Source: Candidatus Equinaster intestinalis (lineage in GTDB: Bacteria; Bacillota_A; Clostridia; Oscillospirales; Acutalibacteraceae). From it: 9,461 nt of DNA. Both the position numbers and the translations under genes were made by a program. The stretch spans positions 1 through 9,461 of the forward strand of contig JAGHTJ010000017.1 in NCBI GenBank assembly GCA_018065375.1. Reading direction: 5' to 3'. Numbering within the stretch: position 1 is the first letter of the stretch; every line of letters starts with the position of its first letter. The notes under the pieces were generated by a model, which worked only from the letters and a program-made list of their open reading frames with translations, ran no database searches and was not told where the DNA came from. Below are positions 1-6,812 of this stretch, one piece after another.

Positions 1-518
1 TCGAGGATAAGAAAATCAATGGGAGTCATCGTAGCCATAAGAAGGGATACCGCCTGACGCTGACCTCCCGACAATGCGCCCATTTTCACATTGAGTTTAT
101 CCTCAAGACCGAGTCCGAGGGTTAAAAGGCGTTCACGGTATTCGCCGATTTTGCCCTTATTTACGCCAAACTGAAGACCGTAAGGATTACCCTTATTATC
201 AGCGAGCGACATATTTTCGAGTATGGTCATTTCCGGGCAGTTGCCCATGGCGGGATTTTGATAAACTCTACCGATATTCTTATACCTTTTGAATTCGGAA
301 AGGCGGGAAATATCTCTGCCGTCTATCACAACACTGCCGTTATCCAAAGGGATACTGCCGCAGATAATATTAAGCATACTTGTTTTTCCGCTTCCGTTTG
401 AGCCTACTACCGATACAAATTCGCCGGTATTTACGGTGAGATTGAAATTATCGAAAAGGCACATTTCGGTAACGGTTCCGGGATTATAGGTTTTGCAGAT
501 ATTCTTGAGTTCAAGCAT
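1..518 (-). CDS. trpZ: ABC transporter ATPase, TrpZ-like (3' part cut off by window edge)
   Basis: ATP-hydrolysing subunit of an ABC importer that works with the permease and lipoprotein genes just upstream. The first 172 residues are visible. They contain a Walker A loop GSNGSGKTS (residues 39-47), a Q-loop glutamine in YQNP (Q87) and the signature LSGGQRQ (149-155). The window ends inside Walker B: DFLIL (168-172) is followed by the first two bases (GA) of the expected Asp codon. The start ATG (516-518) lies inside the 3' end of the permease gene, an 8-bp overlap, and is preceded by a strong GGGGAGGT site with 8-nt spacing. The chemistry is certain from the motifs. Family placement (the ATPase that accompanies COG2984/COG4120 proteins, as in TrpXYZ) rests on gene order. 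The tryptophan substrate is inferred from the T-box leader upstream. Confidence 0.9.
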   Translation of the reverse strand, partial: MLELKNICKTYNPGTVTEMCLFDNFNLTVNTGEFVSVVGSNGSGKTSMLNIICGSIPLDNGSVVIDGRDISRLSEFKRYKNIGRVYQNPAMGNCPEMTILENMSLADNKGNPYGLQFGVNKGKIGEYRERLLTLGLGLEDKLNVKMGALSGGQRQAVSLLMATMTPIDFLIL

Positions 519-1461
519 TCTCGCTTACCTCCCCTGCAACTTTTTTCCTCTTTGTAAGATTTTTCACCTTTTCGTTAAAGATGAGAATAAGGGCGAACAT
601 AACCGCATTGAGGAGTTTTAAATAGATACCGTTTTTATCAACGAGAACGAGATAATTAAGGCAGAGCGAATAAACGAGCGCGCCTAAAATTACGGCGGTA
701 GTGTCCTTGAAAATCTTTATTCTCGTAAATACGGCAATGCCGATTATAACCGATGCCAGCGCCATTACAACCTTACCGCTTCCGCAGGTATTATCATACT
801 GCATAAAGAGGTTGGCATACATAGCACCCGAAACACTTACAAATCCGTTTGCAAGGGCAAGACCGAGTATTTTATACTTTCCGGTATCCTTGCCGAGTGT
901 TGTAACGAGTATCGGGTTATTGCCGGTTGCCTTAAGCATATATCCGAGCTTGGTTTTAAGGAACAAATCTATTACCAGCTTGAAGAATATAACGAAAAGA
1001 ACGAGAACGCCGATAATTGCCCAGTCTCTTGCGTCTCCGCTCAATTCCGAGAACAATCCGCCGCCGAAAACTCCATCGAGATTTTTACTTCTGAAGGAGA
1101 AAATCGTGGTGGTATTGCCCAAATCGGTGAGAAGCGAGGTAAGAGCGAGAGTGACCGACAAAAGCGCCGTCATAACAATTATACCCGAAAGCAAATCGGA
1201 AATTTTAAATTTAACATGAAGTATTCCGGTGACGGTTCCTGCAAGGAGTCCCGACAAAAATGTGATTACAACGGCGATTATCGGTGATATACCGAGGCGC
1301 AGCATCAGCAATGTGCAAACTATTCCGCCGAGCGGAAAGGTACCGTCAACCGACAAATCCGCAAAATTGAGTACCGAGTATGAAATATAAACGCCCAGCG
1401 CCAATATTGCATAGCAGAGCCCCATTTGAAGACCGTCAACGGTAGTGGATAAAAACAGCAT
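511..1461 (-). CDS. trpY: ABC transporter permease, TrpY-like
   Basis: Membrane subunit of the importer, 316 residues, built almost entirely of hydrophobic segments (roughly eight or nine likely membrane spans). A charged tail near the C-terminus is rich in Lys/Arg (KVKNLTKRKK). The N-terminal part (LGVYISYSVLNFADLSVDGTF) and the GLALANGFVSVSGAMYANL stretch are typical of COG4120 permeases, which are related to the branched-chain amino acid/sugar permease fold. The start at 1459-1461 follows the trpX stop by 17 nt, with AAGAGG about 9 nt upstream. The 3' end overlaps the ATPase start by 8 bp, so translation is probably coupled. Substrate cannot be read from the protein itself; tryptophan is inferred from the leader. 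Confidence 0.92.
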   Translation of the reverse strand: MLFLSTTVDGLQMGLCYAILALGVYISYSVLNFADLSVDGTFPLGGIVCTLLMLRLGISPIIAVVITFLSGLLAGTVTGILHVKFKISDLLSGIIVMTALLSVTLALTSLLTDLGNTTTIFSFRSKNLDGVFGGGLFSELSGDARDWAIIGVLVLFVIFFKLVIDLFLKTKLGYMLKATGNNPILVTTLGKDTGKYKILGLALANGFVSVSGAMYANLFMQYDNTCGSGKVVMALASVIIGIAVFTRIKIFKDTTAVILGALVYSLCLNYLVLVDKNGIYLKLLNAVMFALILIFNEKVKNLTKRKKVAGEVSENA

Positions 1462-1478
1462 TTTTTAAGACCTCTTAA

Positions 1479-2438
1479 TTATTTTGCAACATCAGTTGCA
1501 GTAATGGTAGTGGGAACGGTAAGACCGAGAGAAGCGCATACCGAACTGCTATAGTAGTTTTCGGGCTCGGTGATGGTTGAATAAGGAATATCCTTTACGT
1601 CTTTACCGTTTAAAATTTCGGCGGCTGATTTTCCGGCAAGCTTACCTACGTTTATATAGTCAATCGAAGCACTTGCAACACAGCCAACCTTTACCTGCTC
1701 GATTTCACTTCCGAATACAGGTATCTTTTTAGCATTGGTTATAGGAAGAATATTGGTTTCGAGCTTACCTACGATGGTGTTATCGAGGAGATTTATAAAG
1801 CACTCGGCGCCTCTTTCAATAAGCTCGTTTGTTTTGGTATCAATGGTGGTAATATCGGCAACGGCGCTATCCATAATTTCCATACCGGAATATTTCTTTG
1901 CCGCTTCCTTAAGGCTGGTTATCTGAATCGGTGAGCTTGATTCATCGGTTGAATACATTACGCCGATTTTAAGGTCGGTTTTTCCCATAAATGCGGTTAC
2001 AACCTCGAGCTGTTTTTCAAAGTTCGGAATATCCGAAGCACCGGTAACGCCCTTATAGTTAGCCATGGTTGCGGGATCGGTAACTGCGCAGTAAACTACC
2101 GGAATTCCCGCAGCTTCAGCCGCATTTGCCGCCGCAATGGCAGAGGGAGTTGCGATAGCGATTATTACCTTTGCCTTTTCGTTTACAAGGGTATTTGCCT
2201 GGGTTTGAGAAACGCTGGGGTCAAAGTTACTGTTGAGACGTTCAACGGTATAATTATTCAAATCAATACCGTTTTCTTCGAGGCCCTTAATAATTCCGTC
2301 ATAACAGTTATTGAGAGAACCGTGTGAGCCGAACTGAATAATGCCGATGGTGGGTTTGCTCTGTGAGCAGGCGGTAAAGCATACCGCAACAAGGGAAATT
2401 GCCATCAGGATTGAAATGATTTTTACAATTTTTTTCAT
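1479..2438 (-). CDS. trpX: ABC transporter substrate-binding lipoprotein, TrpX-like
   Basis: Extracellular solute-binding protein, 319 residues, anchored to the membrane by a lipid. The N-terminus has KK followed by a hydrophobic stretch and a lipobox ending FTAC, so Cys24 is the likely lipidated residue. The mature part starts with PTIGIIQFGSHGSLNN and has the alternating strand-helix pattern of type I periplasmic-binding folds (COG2984, ABC_sub_bind family). Examples are AKVIIAIATPSAIAAANAA and PVVYCAVTDP, where the Ala-rich helix and the TDP turn are characteristic. The start ATG (2436-2438) has GAGG about 8 nt upstream. It is the first structural gene behind the promoter, T-box and short leader reading frame, and is followed after 17 nt by the permease. 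Family relatives are often left as unknown-substrate transporters; here the Trp T-box supports tryptophan uptake. I name it trpX by this logic, not by a sequence search. Confidence 0.9.
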   Translation of the reverse strand: MKKIVKIISILMAISLVAVCFTACSQSKPTIGIIQFGSHGSLNNCYDGIIKGLEENGIDLNNYTVERLNSNFDPSVSQTQANTLVNEKAKVIIAIATPSAIAAANAAEAAGIPVVYCAVTDPATMANYKGVTGASDIPNFEKQLEVVTAFMGKTDLKIGVMYSTDESSSPIQITSLKEAAKKYSGMEIMDSAVADITTIDTKTNELIERGAECFINLLDNTIVGKLETNILPITNAKKIPVFGSEIEQVKVGCVASASIDYINVGKLAGKSAAEILNGKDVKDIPYSTITEPENYYSSSVCASLGLTVPTTITATDVAK

Positions 2439-2491
2439 AGTGATTACCTCTTTCTTTTAAAGTTTATATAAATGAATTTATGCTTGAAAAT

Positions 2492-2524
2492 TTACCTTTG
2501 CCATCGAAAATCAAGGTGCTTCAT
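2492..2524 (-). CDS. Putative 10-codon leader peptide with one Trp codon
   Basis: A short reading frame, MKHLDFRWQR then TAA, lies between the T-box terminator and trpX. Its ATG (2522-2524) is preceded by GGGAGGA (2531-2537) with 6-nt spacing, a better ribosome binding site than that of trpX itself. The stop is 53 nt upstream of the trpX start. Codon 8 is TGG (Trp), which is suggestive in a tryptophan-controlled operon. It would be translated only on transcripts that read through the T-box terminator. That it is translated is likely from the site. That it regulates is inference: a single Trp codon is fewer than the Trp-Trp pair of classical trp leaders. It could also be a small functional peptide or a chance frame. 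Confidence 0.55.
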   Translation of the reverse strand: MKHLDFRWQR

Positions 2525-2530
2525 AATAAA

Positions 2531-2537
2531 TCCTCCC
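2531..2537 (-). promoter_or_regulatory. Strong ribosome binding site of the short leader frame
   Basis: GGGAGGA sits 6 nt before ATG, close to the ideal Shine-Dalgarno match and spacing. It comes directly after the T-tract of the T-box terminator, with only ATT between, so it is present only on read-through transcripts. The site is the main reason to believe the 10-codon frame is translated. Confidence 0.6.
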
Positions 2538-2540
2538 AAT

Positions 2541-2574
2541 AAAAAATCCCAAGTACCCTTACGGATACTTGGGA
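2541..2574 (-). terminator. T-box-controlled intrinsic terminator
   Basis: TCCCAAGTATCC and GGGTACTTGGGA form a 12-bp stem (one T-G wobble) closed by a GTAA tetraloop and followed by six T. The 5' arm contains CCCAAGT (2567-2573), which is also the 3' strand of the antiterminator, so the two folds exclude each other. Because no other terminator is seen after mreB, this hairpin probably also ends transcripts from the upstream operon. Confidence 0.93.
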
Positions 2575-2808
2575 CGAATAAACTTACCGTGGTGCCACCC
2601 AAATTAAAGCTGACGCTTTCACTCATAACGCATACCATCATACGCGGCGTTTTGGTAACGGAAACGCAACCCCGTCAAAGCCTACTCGTTATCTTTCGGT
2701 TTGCCCTCGAAAGCCCATTCGTACAAAAAGCACTACTGCATTCTCACCATCGGCAGTTCTCTGAAAGCGCTGAAATTGCACTACTATTCTTTCTCTTCGG
2801 TTTTTGTT
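2541..2808 (-). promoter_or_regulatory. T-box riboswitch (tRNA-Trp type) controlling trpXYZ
   Basis: Leader RNA of about 270 nt that binds tRNA and lets transcription continue when the tRNA is uncharged. Visible landmarks in order are as follows. Stem I has CAGAGA followed by ACTGC/GCAGT enclosing a GATGGTGAGA loop (distal stem I pattern). Next is GAA-TGG-GCTTTCGAG with the specifier TGG at 2715-2717. The T-box core GGGTGGCACCACGG is at 2587-2600. In the antiterminator, ATTTGGG (2598-2604) pairs with CCCAAGT (2567-2573), leaving a TGGCACC bulge and a short ACG/CGT upper helix. The bulge is UGGC, whose C would pair with a G73 discriminator, as found in bacterial tRNA-Trp. Specifier and discriminator therefore agree. 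The 5' end is estimated from the promoter. An Asn reading (AAT, one register over, also G73) is not excluded by the discriminator, but it breaks the usual GAA-specifier register. Confidence 0.94.
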
Positions 2809-2814
2809 TTTAAC

Positions 2815-2843
2815 AATATACCACAAAATAAATACTTTGTCAA
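2815..2843 (-). promoter_or_regulatory. Promoter of the T-box/trpXYZ operon
   Basis: -35 TTGACA (2838-2843, perfect consensus), 17-bp spacer, -10 TATATT (2815-2820, 5 of 6). Transcription should start near 2808, just ahead of T-box stem I. The -35 box begins only 8 bases past the mreB stop codon, and its first base is the end of a 16-bp palindrome. Confidence 0.88.
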
Positions 2844-2858
2844 GAATAAATTTATTCT
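2843..2858. repeat. Perfect 16-bp palindrome at mreB stop and trp promoter
   Basis: AGAATAAATTTATTCT is its own reverse complement. It covers the mreB stop codon (2852-2854) and shares one base with the -35 box of the trp promoter. With no loop it cannot make a good RNA hairpin, so if functional it is more like a protein-binding site. It is AT-rich, so chance is quite possible. Confidence 0.5.
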
Positions 2859-3877
2859 ATTTCGAGCTCCTTAATCGAGCGATATTCAAAATCAACATTC
2901 TGAAGCAGAGCAGGATTTTTAAGAGCCGTTGCCGCTCCCTTTACAACGCTGTGTGTCGGGTCGGAATCGGTATGTACCTTTGTGCCGAAGTAATCCGCAA
3001 TAAGCTCGCTCATACCGTTCATAAGAGATGTTCCGCCGGTGAGATAGATACCGTTTTCCATAATATCGGCAACAATATCGGGGTCGGTTTTTTCAAGAAC
3101 CCTTCTTATATCATTACAGATTGAAAGAGCGGTATCGGCAATTACCTCGTGAACCTCGGTTGAGGTAATTTCAAATGCCTCGGGAAGTCCGCTTACAACA
3201 TTTCTTCCCTTCGCCATAATCGCAAATTCCACCGGTCGCGCTACCGCCGTACTCAACTGCTTTTTGATACTTTCGGCGGTAAGAGGTCCTATCTGTATAT
3301 TATATTCCTTTTTTACGTATTTTTCTATAAGCTCATCGAAGGTATTTCCTGCGGTTGCGGAAGAATCGCATTGTGCTATACCGCCGAGAGATATTGTGGC
3401 AATATCTGTTGAACCCGCACCCATATCTACAATAAGATTACCGGTAGGCTTCGAAAAATCAATACCGAAGCCGAGAGCAACTGCAATCGGGTTTTCTATA
3501 ACACTTACATTTCTGCCGCCGCTTTCACTTATAAGCTGGGAAAGCGAATGGTGCTGAAGCTCGGTAACGCCGGTAGGTATTGAAGCCATAATACGCGGAC
3601 GCAGTATCTTTTTACCGAAGCATCTCGACATATAGTTTTTAAGCATTTCGAGAGCCAAATCATAATCGGCGATAATTCCTTTTTTAATCGGGTGAACACA
3701 AAGAAGACTATCGGGTGTTCTGCCGATGGTCTGCCGTGCATCCTCGCCGTAATAAACCGGAAGAAGCGTATCAGCCTCAACCGTTATTACGCTGGGAAGT
3801 TCAAGCACTATTTTGGAATCGGAAAAAATAACGGTTTTTGAAGAACCTATATCAATTCCTATATCTGTTGTTGTCAT
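2852..3877 (-). CDS. mreB: MreB/Mbl-family bacterial actin (divergent paralogue)
   Basis: Actin-fold ATPase of the MreB family, 341 residues, close to the usual MreB length. MreB forms membrane-bound filaments that direct cell-wall synthesis. Visible motifs: phosphate-1 loop DIGSSKT (9-15), GRTPDSLLCVHPIKKGIIADYD (52-73), ENP (128-130), PTGNLIVDMGAGSTD with phosphate-2 (144-158), ISLGGI, and the adenosine loop GIYLTGGTS (276-284). Several sites differ from the forms I know for main MreB proteins: GSSKT instead of GTA(N/S)T, ENP instead of EEP, and DMGAGSTD instead of DIGGGTTE. It is therefore probably a second or third paralogue rather than the core mreBCD copy, and no mreC or mreD is nearby. 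The start ATG overlaps the comFC stop as ATGA, with GGTGAAG upstream. No terminator follows the stop. Confidence 0.9.
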   Translation of the reverse strand: MTTTDIGIDIGSSKTVIFSDSKIVLELPSVITVEADTLLPVYYGEDARQTIGRTPDSLLCVHPIKKGIIADYDLALEMLKNYMSRCFGKKILRPRIMASIPTGVTELQHHSLSQLISESGGRNVSVIENPIAVALGFGIDFSKPTGNLIVDMGAGSTDIATISLGGIAQCDSSATAGNTFDELIEKYVKKEYNIQIGPLTAESIKKQLSTAVARPVEFAIMAKGRNVVSGLPEAFEITSTEVHEVIADTALSICNDIRRVLEKTDPDIVADIMENGIYLTGGTSLMNGMSELIADYFGTKVHTDSDPTHSVVKGAATALKNPALLQNVDFEYRSIKELEIE

Positions 3878-4602
3878 ATTTCTTCACCGTTTTCATTATA
3901 TTCATTTTCTTTCGGTTTTTCAAGTCCTACCGTAACTGCCGCCGCGCAATACACATTTTCCACTCCTGCAAACATAAGAACCCTTGTGCATTCGTCCAAT
4001 GTAGCGCCGGTAGTTATAAGGTCATCAATCAGCAAAACGTTTTGATAATCGTATCTTGCATTTGCCTTGAAAAGGTTTCTGATATTTTTAAAGCGTTCTG
4101 CCCTGCCCATATTATGCTGATTGTGATTTCCCGCCTTAAAAAGCATATTCTGATACGGAAGTTTTAGTCCCTTTGCAACCTTTTGAGCCAGCAGACCGCT
4201 ATGGTCATACCCCTTGCGCTCAATCTTACCGTAGGCAGACGGCACACTCGTTACAGCATCAAACTTTATGTTTCCGAGCTCCTTACGTATCATATTCACC
4301 ATAAGCGCCGCAAAGAAATCGGCAACTTCACCGTTATCATTCAGCTTATAATTATAGATACATTTCATCGCCGTATTTTCGGCATCGTTTACTATCGGAG
4401 CCACACAGCCTTTAAAACGGTAAATATTTTTAAGACAACGGCAGTTTCCCTTTTCGCCGCCGCATTTTATACAGAGATTTTCGTTATAGCTTATAAGCTT
4501 TTCACAATCCCCGCAAAGATACATTTCATTTTCAATTACCTTATTGCACGCGGCACATCTGCGCGGATAAACCAAATTCAGTACATCGTTTAATAAACTC
4601 AT
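3874..4602 (-). CDS. comFC: ComFC-like zinc-ribbon/phosphoribosyltransferase-fold protein
   Basis: Protein of 242 residues in the ComF/GntX family, in which ComFC is needed for DNA uptake in competent Bacillus. The N-terminus carries eight cysteines in CxxC pairs (C16/C19, C30/C33, C44/C47, C54/C56), which suggests two zinc-binding units. The C-terminal half is a type I phosphoribosyltransferase fold with the PRPP-loop motif VLLIDDLITTGAT (189-201). The family segment NQHNMGRAERFKNIRNLF (161-178) is also present. The start (4600-4602) overlaps the recD2 stop as ATGA and has GGGAGG 7 nt upstream, inside recD2. The 3' end overlaps mreB by 4 bp. The neighbouring helicase fits a role in DNA handling; competence in this organism is not shown. 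No comFA is adjacent. Confidence 0.9.
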   Translation of the reverse strand: MSLLNDVLNLVYPRRCAACNKVIENEMYLCGDCEKLISYNENLCIKCGGEKGNCRCLKNIYRFKGCVAPIVNDAENTAMKCIYNYKLNDNGEVADFFAALMVNMIRKELGNIKFDAVTSVPSAYGKIERKGYDHSGLLAQKVAKGLKLPYQNMLFKAGNHNQHNMGRAERFKNIRNLFKANARYDYQNVLLIDDLITTGATLDECTRVLMFAGVENVYCAAAVTVGLEKPKENEYNENGEEI

Positions 4603-6812
4603 TTATCCGCCTCCCGCAAAAACTTTACAAGACCGGTATATCGAAGCATTCTTTTATCATTTGCCGCCATCTGCAAAAATACCGATTCACTTCCTACGAT
4701 TATTAACAGTTTTTTCGCCCTTGTAACTCCGGTATAGAGAAGATTTCGGTAACGAAGCATCTGCGGCGCATCAATAAGGGGCATTATAACGCAGTTGAAT
4801 TCACTGCCCTGACTTTTATGTACCGTTATGGCATACGCCAGCTCAAGTTCCCCTATTTCCTCCGATAGGTAATCCGCCGTTTTATCCTCGAAGCGGACCT
4901 TCATCATTCCCGCTCTTTTATCAATATCGGTAATTACCCCTATATCGCCGTTGAAAACGCCGCTTCCGTCCTCACCGTTATCCCTTTTCCATACTATATC
5001 GTAATTATTCTTTATCTGCATAACCTTATCGCCTACGCGGTAATAAATCCCCTTATATGCCATTTCCTTTTTGGAGGTTTCACGCGGATTTAAAAAGGAC
5101 TGCAAAAGATTATTGAGGTTTACCGAGCCTGCGTCCATTTTACGCGAAGGACAAAGCACCTGTATATCCTCTTTTGGCGAAAAGCCGTATGCCGCAGGTA
5201 TACGTTCTGTTACGAGCTCCAACACGGCATTTACGGTATCGGCGGGATTAGACCTTTTCATCATAAAGAAATCGGAATCAGCCTCATTTTTAAGCGAAAT
5301 TTTACCGCCGCCGATAATCGAATGGGCATTGGTAACTATTTTACTTTCGAGTCCCTGCCTAAATACCGTTTCGAGGCGAACCGCAGGCAGACAATCCGAC
5401 ATAATAAGGTCGGAAAGTACATTTCCCGCGCCCACGCTCGGAAGCTGGTCGGAATCCCCTACCATAATTATTCGGCAGGAGGATTTTAAGGCTTTTATTA
5501 AATTTTCGAAAAGCAGAGTATCAACCATCGACATTTCGTCTATTATGATGGCATCGCAATCAAGCGGATTTTTTTCGTTTTTGCCGAAAATCTGCTTTCC
5601 GTTTTCTCCGAATGAGCATTCCAAAAGACGGTGCAAGGTTTTCGCCGCCACACCGGTAAGCTCGGTCATACGTTTTGCCGCTCTGCCGGTAGGTGCGGCG
5701 AGCATAACGTTTAAATTACGGTATCCGAGTATTTCGATTATGGCGTTGAGTGTGGTGGTTTTGCCGGTACCCGGTCCGCCGGTTAAAATAAGAAGACCGT
5801 TTTCAACCGCCGAAATTATCGCCTTTCTCTGCAAATCTCCGAATTTTATTCCGACACGGTTTTCACAGCGGTCAATTTCAAGCTTACTTACCGAAAAAAC
5901 ACTCGGAATATAATCCTTTATCGACATTAGGCGAGCCGCTATTCTGCGCTCCGCATTATAGTATTCGGGCAGAAACAAAAACTCCCGCCCCTCAATAAAT
6001 TCGCTGTTAAGCTGTAAGGAGTCTACCAAATCCTCTACCGCAAAGCCGACATCACGTTCATCGGCATCGAGCAGGTTTGCCGCTACGGGTATCAGCTTAT
6101 CTTTAGGCAGACAGGTATGACCGTTGCCGAGGTTTTTGCGAAGCACATACAGTATTCCCGCATTTATCCTCTCGCTTCGTGTGGTATCAAAGCCCAATGC
6201 TATGGCTATTTCCTCTACACGGTCAAATGAAAAGCCTATTTCCTCGTTACAAAGAACGTATGGGTTATCCTTCACTATATCGGTTGCTTTCGAGCCCAAC
6301 TGCTTATAAATTTTCAAAGCTTCATCGGCATTTACGCCGAATGCGCTCAAAAACATAACTATATCCTGAAGACCGAACTGCTTTAAGTATTCATCGTGAA
6401 TACTTTCCGCCTTCGAATATGAAATTCCCTTTATCTCGGCAAGACGTTCAAATTCGTTTTCGATAATTTTGAGTGTATCTTCGCCGAAGCGCTGAACTAT
6501 AAGTCTCGCCGTGGCAGGTCCCACTCCCTTTATACTTCCGCTTGAGAGATACCGAAGCAGACTCGCCGCATCGTTTTTCACGGTTTTTTCAACCCTTGAT
6601 GCCTTAAACTGCTCGCCGTAATTGGCATGGTAGGTGTACTCACCCTCGCAGGTTAAAAAATCGCCCTCGTTTATAAACGGCAGAGTTCCGACAACCGTCA
6701 ATACACCGTCCTGCGTGGCAAGTGCAAGAACGGTGTAGGAATTTTCGGTATTACGGTATGTGATACGTTCAACTGTACCGCTTACCGTTTCTTTTTTTAT
6801 CTCTTCCGCCAT
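4599..6812 (-). CDS. recD2: RecD2-type 5'-3' DNA helicase
   Basis: Superfamily 1B helicase of 737 residues, the normal length for RecD2 (the RecD-like protein of bacteria that use it without RecBC). It acts in DNA repair and replication-fork maintenance. Order of parts: an N-terminal beta-rich domain (about 1-80), helix-hairpin-helix segments SGSIKGVGPATARLI (91-105) and LAEIKGISYSKAESI (124-138), Walker A GGPGTGKT (K351), motif II IIIDEMSMVD (D425/E426), motif III MVGDSDQLPSVG (450-461), the UvrD-like C-terminal motif AITVHKSQGSEF (around 660-672) and arginine motif TGVTRAKK (R698). All key residues are intact. The start ATG follows the upstream stop with no gap (TAA then ATG), with AAGAGG 6 nt upstream. 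The 3' end overlaps comFC by 4 bp. Identification is very secure. Confidence 0.96.
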   Translation of the reverse strand: MAEEIKKETVSGTVERITYRNTENSYTVLALATQDGVLTVVGTLPFINEGDFLTCEGEYTYHANYGEQFKASRVEKTVKNDAASLLRYLSSGSIKGVGPATARLIVQRFGEDTLKIIENEFERLAEIKGISYSKAESIHDEYLKQFGLQDIVMFLSAFGVNADEALKIYKQLGSKATDIVKDNPYVLCNEEIGFSFDRVEEIAIALGFDTTRSERINAGILYVLRKNLGNGHTCLPKDKLIPVAANLLDADERDVGFAVEDLVDSLQLNSEFIEGREFLFLPEYYNAERRIAARLMSIKDYIPSVFSVSKLEIDRCENRVGIKFGDLQRKAIISAVENGLLILTGGPGTGKTTTLNAIIEILGYRNLNVMLAAPTGRAAKRMTELTGVAAKTLHRLLECSFGENGKQIFGKNEKNPLDCDAIIIDEMSMVDTLLFENLIKALKSSCRIIMVGDSDQLPSVGAGNVLSDLIMSDCLPAVRLETVFRQGLESKIVTNAHSIIGGGKISLKNEADSDFFMMKRSNPADTVNAVLELVTERIPAAYGFSPKEDIQVLCPSRKMDAGSVNLNNLLQSFLNPRETSKKEMAYKGIYYRVGDKVMQIKNNYDIVWKRDNGEDGSGVFNGDIGVITDIDKRAGMMKVRFEDKTADYLSEEIGELELAYAITVHKSQGSEFNCVIMPLIDAPQMLRYRNLLYTGVTRAKKLLIIVGSESVFLQMAANDKRMLRYTGLVKFLREADK

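Noticed and set aside
701..1219. Plus-strand frame of 172 codons
   Set aside because: Antisense to the permease gene; no independent start signal or family features.
2713..2718. Glycine (GGG or GGC) or Asn (AAT) reading of the T-box specifier
   Set aside because: Glycine does not fit the UGGC bulge, since Firmicute tRNA-Gly usually has U73. Asn fits G73 but breaks the GAA-specifier register, and the downstream genes match a tryptophan transporter.
2472..2813. Open frame of 113 codons on the plus strand
   Set aside because: It is antisense to the T-box leader, whose RNA elements explain the sequence; the translation looks like random composition.
3529..3780. Minus-strand frame of 83 codons inside mreB
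   Set aside because: It is in another frame of an intact, motif-bearing mreB gene and shows no domain of its own.
5071..5913. Open frame of 280 codons on the plus strand
   Set aside because: It lies entirely antisense to the recD2 helicase motifs, has no ribosome binding site that I can see and no recognisable domain; it is a shadow of recD2 codon use.
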